The notes: generated by a model from the sequence alone, not told the origin. 64,000 nt of DNA from Curtobacterium sp. MCSS17_015 (GCF_003234265.2 NZ_CP126256.1:620001-684000), one strand, 5' to 3'; counted from the stretch's first letter, positions 43,272 through 52,095 are shown. Program-made: numbers and translations.

Positions 43272-44158
43272 ACCGACTCGCGCGGAGCGTCCACAGCGTC
43301 GGGGGCGCGGTCGAGCGGACGGACGTCGTGGCGCGCCTGCTCGACGTACACCTCGCTCGGCGGGACCCGGCGGTCGAGAGCAGTGCGCTCGGTCGGAGCC
43401 TGCGCGGAGTCGTCGGCGCCGTGGTGCCGGAGGGGGACGCCGACCTCAGTCCAGCTGCGACGCTCGAGGCCCTGGCGTTGGACCGTCACGAACCGGCGTC
43501 CATCGCGGCTGCCGTGGCCGTGGCGCGGGACGATGCCCGGCGGGCACGGGACGTCGTCTCGACCGAGCTCTGGGACTGCCTCAACACGACCCGCTCCCGG
43601 CTCCCGCGCAAGATCGCCGGCGAACGTGCGCACGAGTTCCTCGGCTGGGTGCGGGAGCGGAGCGCCCTCGCGGTCGGGGTCGTCGACGGGGACGCCAGTC
43701 GCGACGAGGTGTGGGAGTTCTTCACGCTCGGCCGGTCGCTCACCCGGCTCACGGTCACGGCGCGGATGCTCGCCTCCGACCTGCTCGACCCGGGATCGGC
43801 GGCGTCCTGGGCGACCGCCCTCCGTGCCTGCGGAGCGGGGGAGGCGTTCCACCGCGAGCACCGGCACGGCACCACCTCGGCGGAGGCCGCCGCGTTCCTC
43901 CTGCTCGACGCGCACAGCCCGCGGTCGCTGCTGTTCCTCGCGCGCCGGAGCGAGGAGTGCCTCGAGGACCTGGTGGGCGTGCACCTCGCTGCCGAGGTCC
44001 GTGCCTTCGGGGACGCCCGCGTCGAGCTCGAGACGGTGACGCCGGACACTGCGGTCGACGCGGCCCGGTCGGCCGGGGCCCGTCTGGCGCTCGCGGCGGA
44101 GACGGTCACGGCCGCGCTCGACGCCCGCGTCTTCGCGGCCCCCGAGCCGGCACGCTGA
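43265..44158 (+). CDS. Alpha-E domain protein (DUF403-like), orphan
   Basis: 297 residues, all-helical alpha-E fold. MLNRLARSVHSVGGAVERTDVVARLLDVHL at the start in pieces, and WVRERSALAVGVVDGDASRDEVWEFFTLGRSLTRLTVTARML in the middle (residues about 126-168), match this family. Alpha-E proteins normally sit beside a circularly permuted ATP-grasp protein and a transglutaminase; none is present here. The first helix has lost the usual WLGRY tryptophan/tyrosine pattern (SVGGA instead), so it may be diverged. Ribosome site CAGGAG 5 nt before GTG. Confidence 0.75.
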   Translation: MLNRLARSVHSVGGAVERTDVVARLLDVHLARRDPAVESSALGRSLRGVVGAVVPEGDADLSPAATLEALALDRHEPASIAAAVAVARDDARRARDVVSTELWDCLNTTRSRLPRKIAGERAHEFLGWVRERSALAVGVVDGDASRDEVWEFFTLGRSLTRLTVTARMLASDLLDPGSAASWATALRACGAGEAFHREHRHGTTSAEAAAFLLLDAHSPRSLLFLARRSEECLEDLVGVHLAAEVRAFGDARVELETVTPDTAVDAARSAGARLALAAETVTAALDARVFAAPEPAR

Positions 44159-44182
44159 CGGAGCCGGCGCGGCAGGCGAACG

Positions 44183-45517
44183 TCAGACGCCGCTGGACCG
44201 GTCGGCCACGACCTCGTCGTGCTCGAGGTCCCGGCGCACCGCAGCCCGTCCCGCCCGTGACCCGACCACGGGTAGCGACCGCGTCACGGCGAGGTGCAGA
44301 CGGGTGTCGGCGTCGTAGCGGAGCCGGACGTGCTGGAACCGGACGAGCCACACGAGCGCGATCGCGAGCGCGACGAAGCCGGAGGCCGCCCCGACGCCGA
44401 TCGCCCACCGCGGCCCCCAGGCGTCCGCGACCGCGCCGACGATCGGAGCACCGACGGGGGTCCCGCCGACGAAGATCGCCATGTAGAGCGCCATCACCCG
44501 GCCTCTCATGGCGGGTGTCGTGGTGGTCTGCACGAGGGCGTTCGCCGTGGTCATGAAGGTCAGGGACGCCAGGCCGACGAACGCGAGCAGGACCGCGAAG
44601 GTCCAGTACGTCGGGGCGAAGGCCGCCGCGGTGCAGGCGAGTCCGAACCCGCCCGCGGCGAGGGTGAGCGTGCGCATGCGCCGGGCGGAGAGCAGGGCGC
44701 CGAGCACCGAGCCGACCGCCATCACGGAGTTGAGGAGCCCGAACTCCCCGGCACCCCGGTCGAACTCGACCCGCGCCATGGTCGAGGTGAAGATCGGGAA
44801 GTTCACGCCGAACGTCCCGACGACGAAGACCATGCCGAGCACGACCACGATGTCGGGCCTGGTCCGCACGTACCGGAAGCCGGCGACGAGCTGCCCCTTG
44901 CCCCGCGCAGCCCGCGGTCGTTCGGCGAGCTGCTGCGGGTCGACGAAGCGCAGGGCGACGAGGACCGCCAGGAACGACCCCGCGTTGATGACGAAGACCC
45001 AGCCGGAGCCGATCGCGGCGATGAGGACCCCGGCCACTGCGGGACCGACGAGTCGGGCGGCGTTGAACGACGCGGAGTTCAGCGCGACGGCGTTCGACAC
45101 GTTCTCGCCCGTCACCACGTCCGACACGAACGCCTGGCGGACCGGGGTGTCGAACGCGGCGACGACGCCGAGCGCGAGCGCGAAGCCGTACAGCGACCAG
45201 AGCGTCGCCGTGTCGGTGAGCACCATGACGGCGAGCCCGAGGCCGAGCAGCCCCATCGACCCCTGCGTGAGCATGAGCATCCGGCGCCGGTCGAAGCGGT
45301 CGGCGACCAACCCGGTCCACGGGAGCAGCAGCAGCTGCGGCCCGAACTGGAGTGCCATCGTCACGCCCACCGCGACGGCGTCGTCGTCGGTCAGCTGGGT
45401 GAGGACGATCCAGTCCTGCGCCGTGCGCTGCATCCAGGTGCCGATGTTCGACACCAGGGCACCGGCGAACCAGATGCGGTAGTTGCGTCCCGAGAGGGAC
45501 CGGAACATGGCACTCAC
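44183..45517 (-). CDS. MFS exporter (DHA3/EntS-like)
   Basis: 444 residues, 12 helices. Start FRSLSGRNYRIWFAGALVSNIGTWMQ and loop DRFDRRRMLM near residue 78 are typical of the EntS/MFS_3 group of drug or siderophore exporters. A hydrophilic C-terminal tail extends from about 395. The GTG at 45517 overlaps the MarR stop codon (GTGA); an ATG at 45508 is the alternative. Second gene of a MarR-MFS operon, so probably induced by the MarR ligand. Confidence 0.92.
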   Translation of the reverse strand: MSAMFRSLSGRNYRIWFAGALVSNIGTWMQRTAQDWIVLTQLTDDDAVAVGVTMALQFGPQLLLLPWTGLVADRFDRRRMLMLTQGSMGLLGLGLAVMVLTDTATLWSLYGFALALGVVAAFDTPVRQAFVSDVVTGENVSNAVALNSASFNAARLVGPAVAGVLIAAIGSGWVFVINAGSFLAVLVALRFVDPQQLAERPRAARGKGQLVAGFRYVRTRPDIVVVLGMVFVVGTFGVNFPIFTSTMARVEFDRGAGEFGLLNSVMAVGSVLGALLSARRMRTLTLAAGGFGLACTAAAFAPTYWTFAVLLAFVGLASLTFMTTANALVQTTTTPAMRGRVMALYMAIFVGGTPVGAPIVGAVADAWGPRWAIGVGAASGFVALAIALVWLVRFQHVRLRYDADTRLHLAVTRSLPVVGSRAGRAAVRRDLEHDEVVADRSSGV

Positions 45518-45978
45518 TGGGCAGCGAGCCTCCGCATGATGTCGGTGGCGGCGGCGAGCGTCCTCCGCTCGGCGGGCGTCAGGGCGGCGAGGCGTGGGGT
45601 GAGCCAGCCGTCGCGGCGCTGCCGGGTCTCGGCGACCAGGTCCTCGCCTGCCGTGGTGGGGCACAGGAGCACCTTGCGGCGGTCGTCACCGTGCCCGTCC
45701 TTCGTGATCAGGCCCCGCTCGATGAGTGCCGTGACGGTCTTCGTCATCGACGGCGGGGTGACACCTTCGTGTCGGCTGAGGTCGGCGAGGGTCATGGCAC
45801 CCTCACGGAGCAGCAGGGCGAGGGCGGAGAACTGGGCGTCGCTGACGGTCGTGTCGGACTTCTGCGCGCGGAGCGTCCGGGACAGCCGGTTGACGGCGAT
45901 GCGGACGTCGGTCGCGAGCGGAGCACCGGCAGCGGAACGGCGACGCGCGGGAGTGCGCAGCGGGTCGGTGACGGTCAC
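45514..45978 (-). CDS. MarR family regulator of MFS exporter
   Basis: 154-residue winged-helix repressor with DNA-binding helix LADLSRHEGVTPPSMTKTVT (about 69-88) and wing GHGDDRRKVLLCPTTAG. It overlaps the downstream MFS exporter gene by 4 nt. A palindrome just upstream is the likely operator. TAGGCT lies 8 nt before the GTG. The target toxin or metabolite is unknown. Confidence 0.93.
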   Translation of the reverse strand: MTVTDPLRTPARRRSAAGAPLATDVRIAVNRLSRTLRAQKSDTTVSDAQFSALALLLREGAMTLADLSRHEGVTPPSMTKTVTALIERGLITKDGHGDDRRKVLLCPTTAGEDLVAETRQRRDGWLTPRLAALTPAERRTLAAATDIMRRLAAQ

Positions 45979-45986
45979 GGTTCGTC

Positions 45987-46051
45987 AGCCTAGCTCATTA
46001 GTTCAGCGAACGAATCAGTTGCTGCCTCGCTGCGTCGGACGGGCGTAGCAT
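45987..46051. promoter_or_regulatory. MarR-MFS / SDR intergenic promoters with operator
   Basis: Minus-strand -10 TAGGCT (45987-45992). Inverted repeat ATTAGTTC-AGC-GAACGAAT (45997-46015), with one unpaired position per arm, is the probable MarR operator. Plus-strand -10 TAGCAT (46046-46051) serves the micro-ORF/SDR transcript. Confidence 0.6.
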
Positions 46052-46058
46052 GGACGAC

Positions 46059-46121
46059 ATGGACAACACGTGTTGCCCATTGGACACGGGCCGGAAGGCG
46101 CGGGAGGAGCAGGACGCATGA
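46059..46121 (+). CDS. Leaderless 20-codon micro-ORF with Cys-Cys
   Basis: ATG 46059 lies 7 nt after the -10 box TAGCAT, so it would be the first codon of the mRNA. It encodes a 20-residue peptide beginning MDNTCCPLDT and its TGA overlaps the ATG of the SDR gene (ATGA). The palindrome CAACAC-GTGTTG (46064-46075) covers codons 3-6. The layout matches leaderless cysteine-codon attenuators described in mycobacteria. Not a protein of known family. Confidence 0.45.
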   Translation: MDNTCCPLDTGRKAREEQDA

Positions 46122-46870
46122 ACGGGTTCGCGGGCAAGGTCGCCATCGTCACCGGTGGCGGCAGCGGCATCGGCGAGTCGATCGCGAAGGAGCTCGCGGC
46201 AGCGGGCGCCTCGGTCGTCGTCACGGACATCAAGCAGGAGGCCGCCGAGCGCGTCGCCGCCGAGATCGAGCAGGCCGGCGGCACCGCAGCCGCCGTCTCC
46301 GCGAACTCGTCGATCGCCGCGGACAACGAGCGGGCCGTCCGGTTCGCCGTCGACACCTACGGCGCACTGCACCTCGCCGTCAACAACGCCGGCATCGGCG
46401 CCGCCCCGCAGCCCATCGGCGAGTACGACGTCGAGGCGTGGGACCGCGTCCGTGCCGTCGACCTGGACGGCGTCTTCTACGGCCTCCGCTACGAGATCCC
46501 CGCGATCCTCGAGGCCGGTGGTGGCGCGATCGTCAACATGTCGTCGGTCCTCGGTTCGGTCGGCATCGCCAACAACGCCGCCTACGTGGCGTCGAAGCAC
46601 GCCCTCGTGGGTCTGACCAAGGTCGCCGCGCTCGAGTACACCGCCAAGGGCGTCCGCACGAACGCCGTCGGCCCGGGCTTCATCGACACCCCGCTCGTCC
46701 GCTCGTCGCTGAGCAGCGACGAGCTCGCCGGCCTCGAGGTGCAGCACGCCGCCGGGCGCCTCGGCACCGACGCCGAGGTGGCCGCGCTCGTCCTCTTCCT
46801 GCTCAGCGACCAGGCGTCGTTCATCAGCGGCAGCTACCACCTGGTCGACGGCGGCTACTCCGCGCACTGA
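46118..46870 (+). CDS. Short-chain dehydrogenase/reductase
   Basis: 250-residue classical SDR. NAD(P) motif TGGGSGIGES (residues 12-21), NNAGIG near 88, catalytic Ser in NMSSVLG near 139 and YVASK near 154. The Asp in VVVTDIK (residue 37) suggests NAD(H) preference. Good ribosome site GGGAGGAG 9-10 nt upstream. Probably translated both from this site and by coupling with the 20-codon micro-ORF. Substrate unknown. Confidence 0.93.
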   Translation: MNGFAGKVAIVTGGGSGIGESIAKELAAAGASVVVTDIKQEAAERVAAEIEQAGGTAAAVSANSSIAADNERAVRFAVDTYGALHLAVNNAGIGAAPQPIGEYDVEAWDRVRAVDLDGVFYGLRYEIPAILEAGGGAIVNMSSVLGSVGIANNAAYVASKHALVGLTKVAALEYTAKGVRTNAVGPGFIDTPLVRSSLSSDELAGLEVQHAAGRLGTDAEVAALVLFLLSDQASFISGSYHLVDGGYSAH

Positions 46871-46896
46871 CCTGCGGTCCGCGGGACGCCGAGACC

Positions 46897-46954
46897 GGAC
46901 GGGAGGCGCGGCGGACGTGAGCAGATGCGCTCACGTCCGCCGGGCCTCCCGTCC
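46897..46954. terminator. Terminator between SDR and amidase genes
   Basis: A 26-bp stem (46897-46922 with 46929-46954) with one mismatch and a 6-nt loop; contains the GGGAGGC/GCCTCCC arm common in this window. Confidence 0.85.
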
Positions 46955-46968
46955 GTCAGCCCGGCGCC

Positions 46969-47056
46969 CGCGTCACCCGGCGCCCGCGTCAGTGGGCCGA
47001 CCGCGTCAGCCCGGCCATCGCGTCACCCGGCGACCGCGTCAGTGGGCCGACCGCGT
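46969..47056. repeat. 50-bp duplication including the amidase stop codon
   Basis: A 38-bp block beginning CGCGTCACCCGGCG and ending GGGCCGACCGCGT occurs at 46969-47006 and 47019-47056 (period 50). The right copy contains the last codons and stop of the amidase gene, the left copy repeats them outside the gene. Confidence 0.8.
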
Positions 47057-47980
47057 GAGGATCGCGTCGTGCGGGAGCAGTGCGTGCACGCCCCAGGTGC
47101 GGTTGGCGACCTGGGTGACGCGCATGCTGACGGCGACGCTCGCCATGCCGAGCGCCTCGGCGCGCGTGATGTCGTGGGAGCCGGCGATCCAGTCGACCAT
47201 CCGGTCGAGCGCGGTCGCGGTCGCGGCGTTCAGGTCCGCGTCGAACCCGAACGTGATGCGGCCCGCCGGGGTGTCGGCGTGGATGCCCTCGACCGGTGCC
47301 TCGTCGAGCAGGGTCAGGGTCATCGTGGTCGTCATGCCGCACTCGACGGCGGTGCCGGAGACCTCGCCGTCGCCCTGGGCCGCGTGGCCGTCGCCGACCG
47401 ACAGCAGCGCCTCCGGGACCGTCACCGGCAGGTACAGCGTGGCGCCGACGACGAGTTCGCGACAGTCGATGTTGCCGCCACCGAGGGGTCGCGGTGGGAT
47501 CGTCGAGTGCTCGCCGGTCGCCTCCGGCGGGAGTCCGACGACGCCGAGGAACGGGGCCGTCCGCACGCCGAGCCCGAGCTGGTTGTGCGCGGTGCCCGCT
47601 GCCGGGTCGACGTCCCAGAGGAGCGGCCCGCGTGTGGACGGGTCGGCCAGGCCGAGGGCACGGTTCAACGGGGTGTCGACGCCGCCGGAGCCGGTGTAGC
47701 CCCAGTCGTCCGGTACCAGCTCGTCGAAGCGGACCGCGAGGACCTGACCGGGACGGGCCCCGGCCACGGCGATCGGACCGAGCAGGCAGTGGCCCCGGCG
47801 GGAGGCGATGAGCGTCGACACCTCGACCCCCGGGGCCGGCAGGCGTTCGGTGTAACCGGCGGCGCTGAGGGTCTGGACCGTGACGGTGTCGCCCGGAGCG
47901 ACGGTCAACACCGGAGGGCGCTCGGCGGTGAGGACGTCGACGGCGGTGTCCGCGGTGGTCTCGATGCGGTGGTGGGTCAC
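47039..47980 (-). CDS. Acetamidase/formamidase family protein
   Basis: 313 residues. A zinc-dependent amidase of the FmdA/AmdA type that hydrolyses short amides to ammonia. Recognised by the jelly-roll-like layout and segments PGQVLAVRFDELVP, GGGNIDCRELVVGATLYLPV (in pieces, near 165-185), SVGDGHAAQGDGEVSGTAVE (near 193-212). The GDGHAxQGDGE motif is the family hallmark. GTG 47980 start. Likely a nitrogen-scavenging enzyme. Confidence 0.92.
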   Translation of the reverse strand: MTHHRIETTADTAVDVLTAERPPVLTVAPGDTVTVQTLSAAGYTERLPAPGVEVSTLIASRRGHCLLGPIAVAGARPGQVLAVRFDELVPDDWGYTGSGGVDTPLNRALGLADPSTRGPLLWDVDPAAGTAHNQLGLGVRTAPFLGVVGLPPEATGEHSTIPPRPLGGGNIDCRELVVGATLYLPVTVPEALLSVGDGHAAQGDGEVSGTAVECGMTTTMTLTLLDEAPVEGIHADTPAGRITFGFDADLNAATATALDRMVDWIAGSHDITRAEALGMASVAVSMRVTQVANRTWGVHALLPHDAILTRSAH

Positions 47981-48070
47981 CGGGTGATCATCCCAGGCGC
48001 GGCTCCGGGGACGTCGAGACGAGACGCCGGCGTCGCGGCACGACGCCGGCGTCGCGGCACGACGCCGGCG

Positions 48071-48340
48071 TCAGTGGAACTGCGGGATCGTCAGCCAGAT
48101 GCCGTACAGGACGGCGGCGACGCACAGTGCGAAGCAGACGCCGGCACCCAAGGAGGCGATCCTCGGCGTGGAACCGGAGCGTGGCGTCTCCTCGGCGTAC
48201 TGGGTGCGCTCGCCGCCGGCGTCGGTGGGCTGCCCGGTCCCGAGCAGACGGAGACCGAGCGTGTAGAGCAGCACGACGGTCACGGCGGCGACGAAGCCCA
48301 CTCCCGCGACGGTCGCGATGGCACCGAAGTCGATGTCCAT
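48071..48340 (-). CDS. Small membrane protein after PiT transporter
   Basis: 89 residues with two helices (about 10-34 and 62-84) and a polar loop. It starts 11 nt after the PiT stop with a ribosome site GAGGGAGGACCCC, so the two are co-expressed. It may be an accessory subunit of the phosphate transporter; no family known to me. Confidence 0.78.
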   Translation of the reverse strand: MDIDFGAIATVAGVGFVAAVTVVLLYTLGLRLLGTGQPTDAGGERTQYAEETPRSGSTPRIASLGAGVCFALCVAAVLYGIWLTIPQFH

Positions 48341-48351
48341 GGGGTCCTCCC

Positions 48352-49494
<1,143 letters not shown>

Positions 49495-49501
49495 GCGCGA
49501 G

Positions 49502-49507
49502 ACGCTA
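49502..49507 (-). promoter_or_regulatory. -10 box of PiT operon
   Basis: TAGCGT, 7 nt before the ATG at 49494. Leaderless transcript predicted. Confidence 0.55.
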
Positions 49508-49572
49508 GGCCCGTGCCGAGCGGTGCGCGTGAACGACGGATGAACAGGTGCGGCGTCTGCCAGGATGACGCC

Positions 49573-50445
49573 GTGCCCACCTTCTCCGCCGCACGAGGCG
49601 ACTCCTCGTTCACCGACGCCCACGGTGTCGAGATCGTCTACTCGACCTGGCGTGCGGGTACGCCGAAGGGCATCGTGCAGATCGCGCACGGTGTCGGGGA
49701 GCACGGGCTCCGGTACGAGCCGCTCGCGCAGGACCTCGTGCGCGCGGGCTGGACCGTGCACGCGAACGACCACCGCGGCCACGGCCGGACGGGCCTGGTG
49801 CAGTGGGACGGCGACCACGGTCGGCTCGGCCGACTGGGACCCGGCGGGCTCCGGGCTGCCATCGCGGCCGTCGAGCAGATGACCGCCGTCGCGAAGGCCG
49901 ACGACCCGGGGCTGCCCGTCGTGCTGCTCGGTCACTCGTGGGGCTCGCTGATGGCCCAGCGGATCGTGAACACCTCGTCGGAGCGGTACGCGGGAGTCGT
50001 CCTGTCGGCGAGCGCGCTGCGGGTGCCCGGTTTCATGAACGGCGGCGACCTGAACCGACGGCACGCGGCCTCCGGCCCGACGAAGCACGAGTGGCTCACG
50101 CGTGACCGTGCGGTCATCGACGCGGTCGGGACCGACCCGCTGGCGGTGGAGGCCGACGTCCTCGGTCTGTTCGGGCTGCCGGACACCCTCCGACTGCTCG
50201 GGTTGCCGCGGCGCAGGATCCCGCACGACCTGCCGATGCTCCTGCAGGTCGGGTCCGAGGACTCGCTGGGCGGGCCCCGGTCCGTCGAGCTCCTCGCCCG
50301 CGCGTACCGGCGCTGGGGACGCCTGTCCGACGTCACGGTCCGCGTGTACGCGGAGGCCCGACACGAGGTCTACAACGAGACCAACCGCGACGAGGTGGTC
50401 GCGGACCTCGTCGCGTGGCTCGACCGGGCGGTCGCGCTCCGCTGA
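49573..50445 (+). CDS. Alpha/beta hydrolase, monoacylglycerol lipase-like
   Basis: 290 residues of the Hydrolase_4 type. HGVGEHGLRY near residue 38, nucleophile motif GHSWGS near 120, aspartate in GSEDSLGG near 236 and histidine in EARHEVYNE near 266. Probably hydrolyses monoglycerides or lysophospholipids in the cytosol. GTG 49573 has CAGGAT 6 nt upstream, the same variant -10 box as other genes here. Confidence 0.9.
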   Translation: MPTFSAARGDSSFTDAHGVEIVYSTWRAGTPKGIVQIAHGVGEHGLRYEPLAQDLVRAGWTVHANDHRGHGRTGLVQWDGDHGRLGRLGPGGLRAAIAAVEQMTAVAKADDPGLPVVLLGHSWGSLMAQRIVNTSSERYAGVVLSASALRVPGFMNGGDLNRRHAASGPTKHEWLTRDRAVIDAVGTDPLAVEADVLGLFGLPDTLRLLGLPRRRIPHDLPMLLQVGSEDSLGGPRSVELLARAYRRWGRLSDVTVRVYAEARHEVYNETNRDEVVADLVAWLDRAVALR

Positions 50446-50478
50446 TCGGTCGGCCGGCTGGCCGGCCGCGGTGGACCG

Positions 50479-51690
50479 TCAGGACGCCGCTTCGGCCGGC
50501 CCGTCCGCCGCCGCCGGCGTCGCCGCGGCCGACGACGCCTCGTAGCGTCCGGGAGCAGCGGCGTCCGGCCGGGGCGCCACCCCCTGCAGGAACCGGCGCA
50601 CCGAACCGTGGAACAGGTCCGGGTCCCGGTTGAGCTCCGAGCCGTGCGGGCAGGGCGCGACCTCCACCAGGGTGGCCGCCGAGCCGGCTGCCGCGGCGAA
50701 GCGCCGGGAGGCGTCGACCGGCACGTCACGGTCGCCGACGCTGTGCACGAGGAGCAGTGGCACCCCCGCTGGTGGCGACGGGCGCATCCGTCGGAGCGGG
50801 ATGGGCGCCCGCATGCCGGCGAGCCGGGACAGTCCGGGGACCGTGAGCGCGACGGCTCCGAGCGCGCCGAGGAACCCGGGGAAACCCGCCTTCACGGCAC
50901 CCCACCGGAGCGCGGTGAACCAGTCGAGGGCCGGGCACACCAGGACCATCGCGTCCACGCGGTCCCGCAGCGCCGAGTCGCGTGCCGCGTGCATCGCGAT
51001 CGTCGCTCCCATGGACCACCCGACCAGGACGAGTCGTCCAGCGCCGTGGTCGACGGCGTACCGCATCGCGGCGTCGAGGTCGTGCCACTCCGTCGAGCCG
51101 AAGGTCGCCGGCAGCCCACGGTCGTCCTCGGCGTCACCGCGGTACCCGATCACGAGCGAGCTCATGCCGGCGGCGAGGGTGTCGGGGACACCGCGGAGGA
51201 CGGCGCTCCGGCTGGAGTGGATGCCGTGCACGTGGATCGCCCACGTGGTCGATCCGGGCACCGGGAAGAACCAGGCGGCATGCTCCGAGCCGTGCGCCGT
51301 GATCGTGACCTCGGTGGCATCGGGTGACACGGCTGCCGGGTCGTCGATGAGGTACCCGGTCCAGAGCAACTCGTCGCCCTGCTCCGGCAGCACCGCCGGG
51401 GCGTCCAGCACGGCGCGACCGACCCGGTCGCCGTCGTCGGTGAGGACGTCGCCGAGCAGGATGCTGTGCTCGTCGTCGCCGAAGTAGACCCGGTACACGC
51501 CGGGACACCGGGTCTGCTCGTCAGCCGGCACCGTGACGGTCGTCGGGGTCACCTGGAGCACGGGCACGGTCCGCTTCGGCCGCGGGTGCACGGCCTTGCG
51601 GGCGACGACCACACCCGCCGTCGTCGACGCTGCGAGGCCCACGACCCCTGCGGCCGCCACGAGACGCGCCGCGACGCCGATCAGGCCCAT
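50479..51690 (-). CDS. Alpha/beta hydrolase with N-terminal membrane anchor
   Basis: 403 residues. A hydrophobic helix at residues 2-28 (LIGVAARLVAAAGVVGLAAS) is a signal anchor, so the enzyme probably acts outside or at the membrane. Catalytic elements: HGIHSSRSA near 160, nucleophile GWSMGAT near 222, Asp in SVGDRDVPVD near 325, His in CPHGSELN near 355. An Ala-rich C-terminus follows. The start is uncertain: ATG 51690 overlaps the end of a leaderless micro-ORF; ATG 51711 adds MHRRGQR. Substrate unknown. Confidence 0.83.
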   Translation of the reverse strand: MGLIGVAARLVAAAGVVGLAASTTAGVVVARKAVHPRPKRTVPVLQVTPTTVTVPADEQTRCPGVYRVYFGDDEHSILLGDVLTDDGDRVGRAVLDAPAVLPEQGDELLWTGYLIDDPAAVSPDATEVTITAHGSEHAAWFFPVPGSTTWAIHVHGIHSSRSAVLRGVPDTLAAGMSSLVIGYRGDAEDDRGLPATFGSTEWHDLDAAMRYAVDHGAGRLVLVGWSMGATIAMHAARDSALRDRVDAMVLVCPALDWFTALRWGAVKAGFPGFLGALGAVALTVPGLSRLAGMRAPIPLRRMRPSPPAGVPLLLVHSVGDRDVPVDASRRFAAAAGSAATLVEVAPCPHGSELNRDPDLFHGSVRRFLQGVAPRPDAAAPGRYEASSAAATPAAADGPAEAAS

Positions 51691-51791
51691 GCGCTGCCCC
51701 CGCCGGTGCATCGTCCGTCCGGTCTGCCGCTGTCCGATCTGCCGCTGTCCGATCTGCCGCTGTCCGGTCCGCCGCTGCCCTGTCTGCCCAC
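51681..51791 (-). CDS. Leaderless 36-codon micro-ORF from 15-bp repeats
   Basis: GTG 51791 is 6 nt after the -10 box TAGGGT. It encodes 36 residues rich in Gly, Ser, Asp and Arg with repeated DSGRS/SDSGR units and its stop lies 7 nt inside the hydrolase gene (overlap 10 nt with ATG 51690). This arrangement fits translational coupling. The peptide itself looks like no known protein. Confidence 0.45.
   Translation of the reverse strand: MGRQGSGGPDSGRSDSGRSDSGRPDGRCTGGGSAWA
51717..51791. repeat. Five 15-bp tandem repeats
   Basis: Units GTCCG(G/A)TCTGCCGCT at 51717, 51732, 51747, 51762 (degenerate) and 51777 (degenerate). A multiple of three, so gains or losses do not shift the micro-ORF frame. 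Confidence 0.9.
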
Positions 51792-51797
51792 GCGACG

Positions 51798-51803
51798 ACC
51801 CTA
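51798..51803 (-). promoter_or_regulatory. -10 box of micro-ORF/hydrolase transcript
   Basis: TAGGGT on the minus strand, 6 nt before the GTG at 51791. The same box as for lplA on the other strand. Confidence 0.5.
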
Positions 51804-51819
51804 TTCGCAAACGGCGGGC

Positions 51820-51926
51820 GAGCCGGGGGCCTGTGGGGAACCGGCCGGTGAACGAGAGGACCCCGGCCTGTTGGGGGGAACAGACCGGGGCCGGGCCACT
51901 CGACCCATTGGGGGGAACGGATCGAG
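51820..51926. ncRNA. Tandem hairpins with GGGGGG loops (possible small RNA or operator array)
   Basis: Gene-free gap between divergent genes. Hairpin 1: CCCCGG-C-CTGTT / AACAG-A-CCGGGG around GGGGGG (51861-51890). Hairpin 2: CTCGACCCATT / AACGGATCGAG around GGGGGG (51899-51926). A weaker third copy with GGGG lies at 51822-51848. Both main stems keep a C/A mismatch next to the outer helix and a TT/AA closure, so the shape is repeated though bases differ. A full terminator follows at 52057-52092 with no gene to terminate, which hints at a plus-strand RNA of about 240 nt. No promoter is obvious. Confidence 0.3.
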
Positions 51927-52056
51927 CGGCGACGCCCGAGGGTCGAGGGGGGTCTCACCCCAGGCGTGCCACTGACGGTACGCCCGCGCACCTGCGGCGG
52001 CAACTCGGTTCGTTTTCAGGTGCTCCGCCGAGGTGCCGGTGGCACCCGCCGACGGA

Positions 52057-52092
52057 CGGGAGGCCCGGTGCGGGGCCGCCACGGGCCTCCCG
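52057..52092. terminator. Terminator upstream of lplA
   Basis: CGGGAGGCCCG (52057-52067) / CGGGCCTCCCG (52082-52092), 14-nt loop. No gene on either strand ends towards it: the hydrolase is read away and lplA starts just after. See the possible small RNA at 51820-51926. Confidence 0.65.
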
Positions 52093-52095
52093 GAA

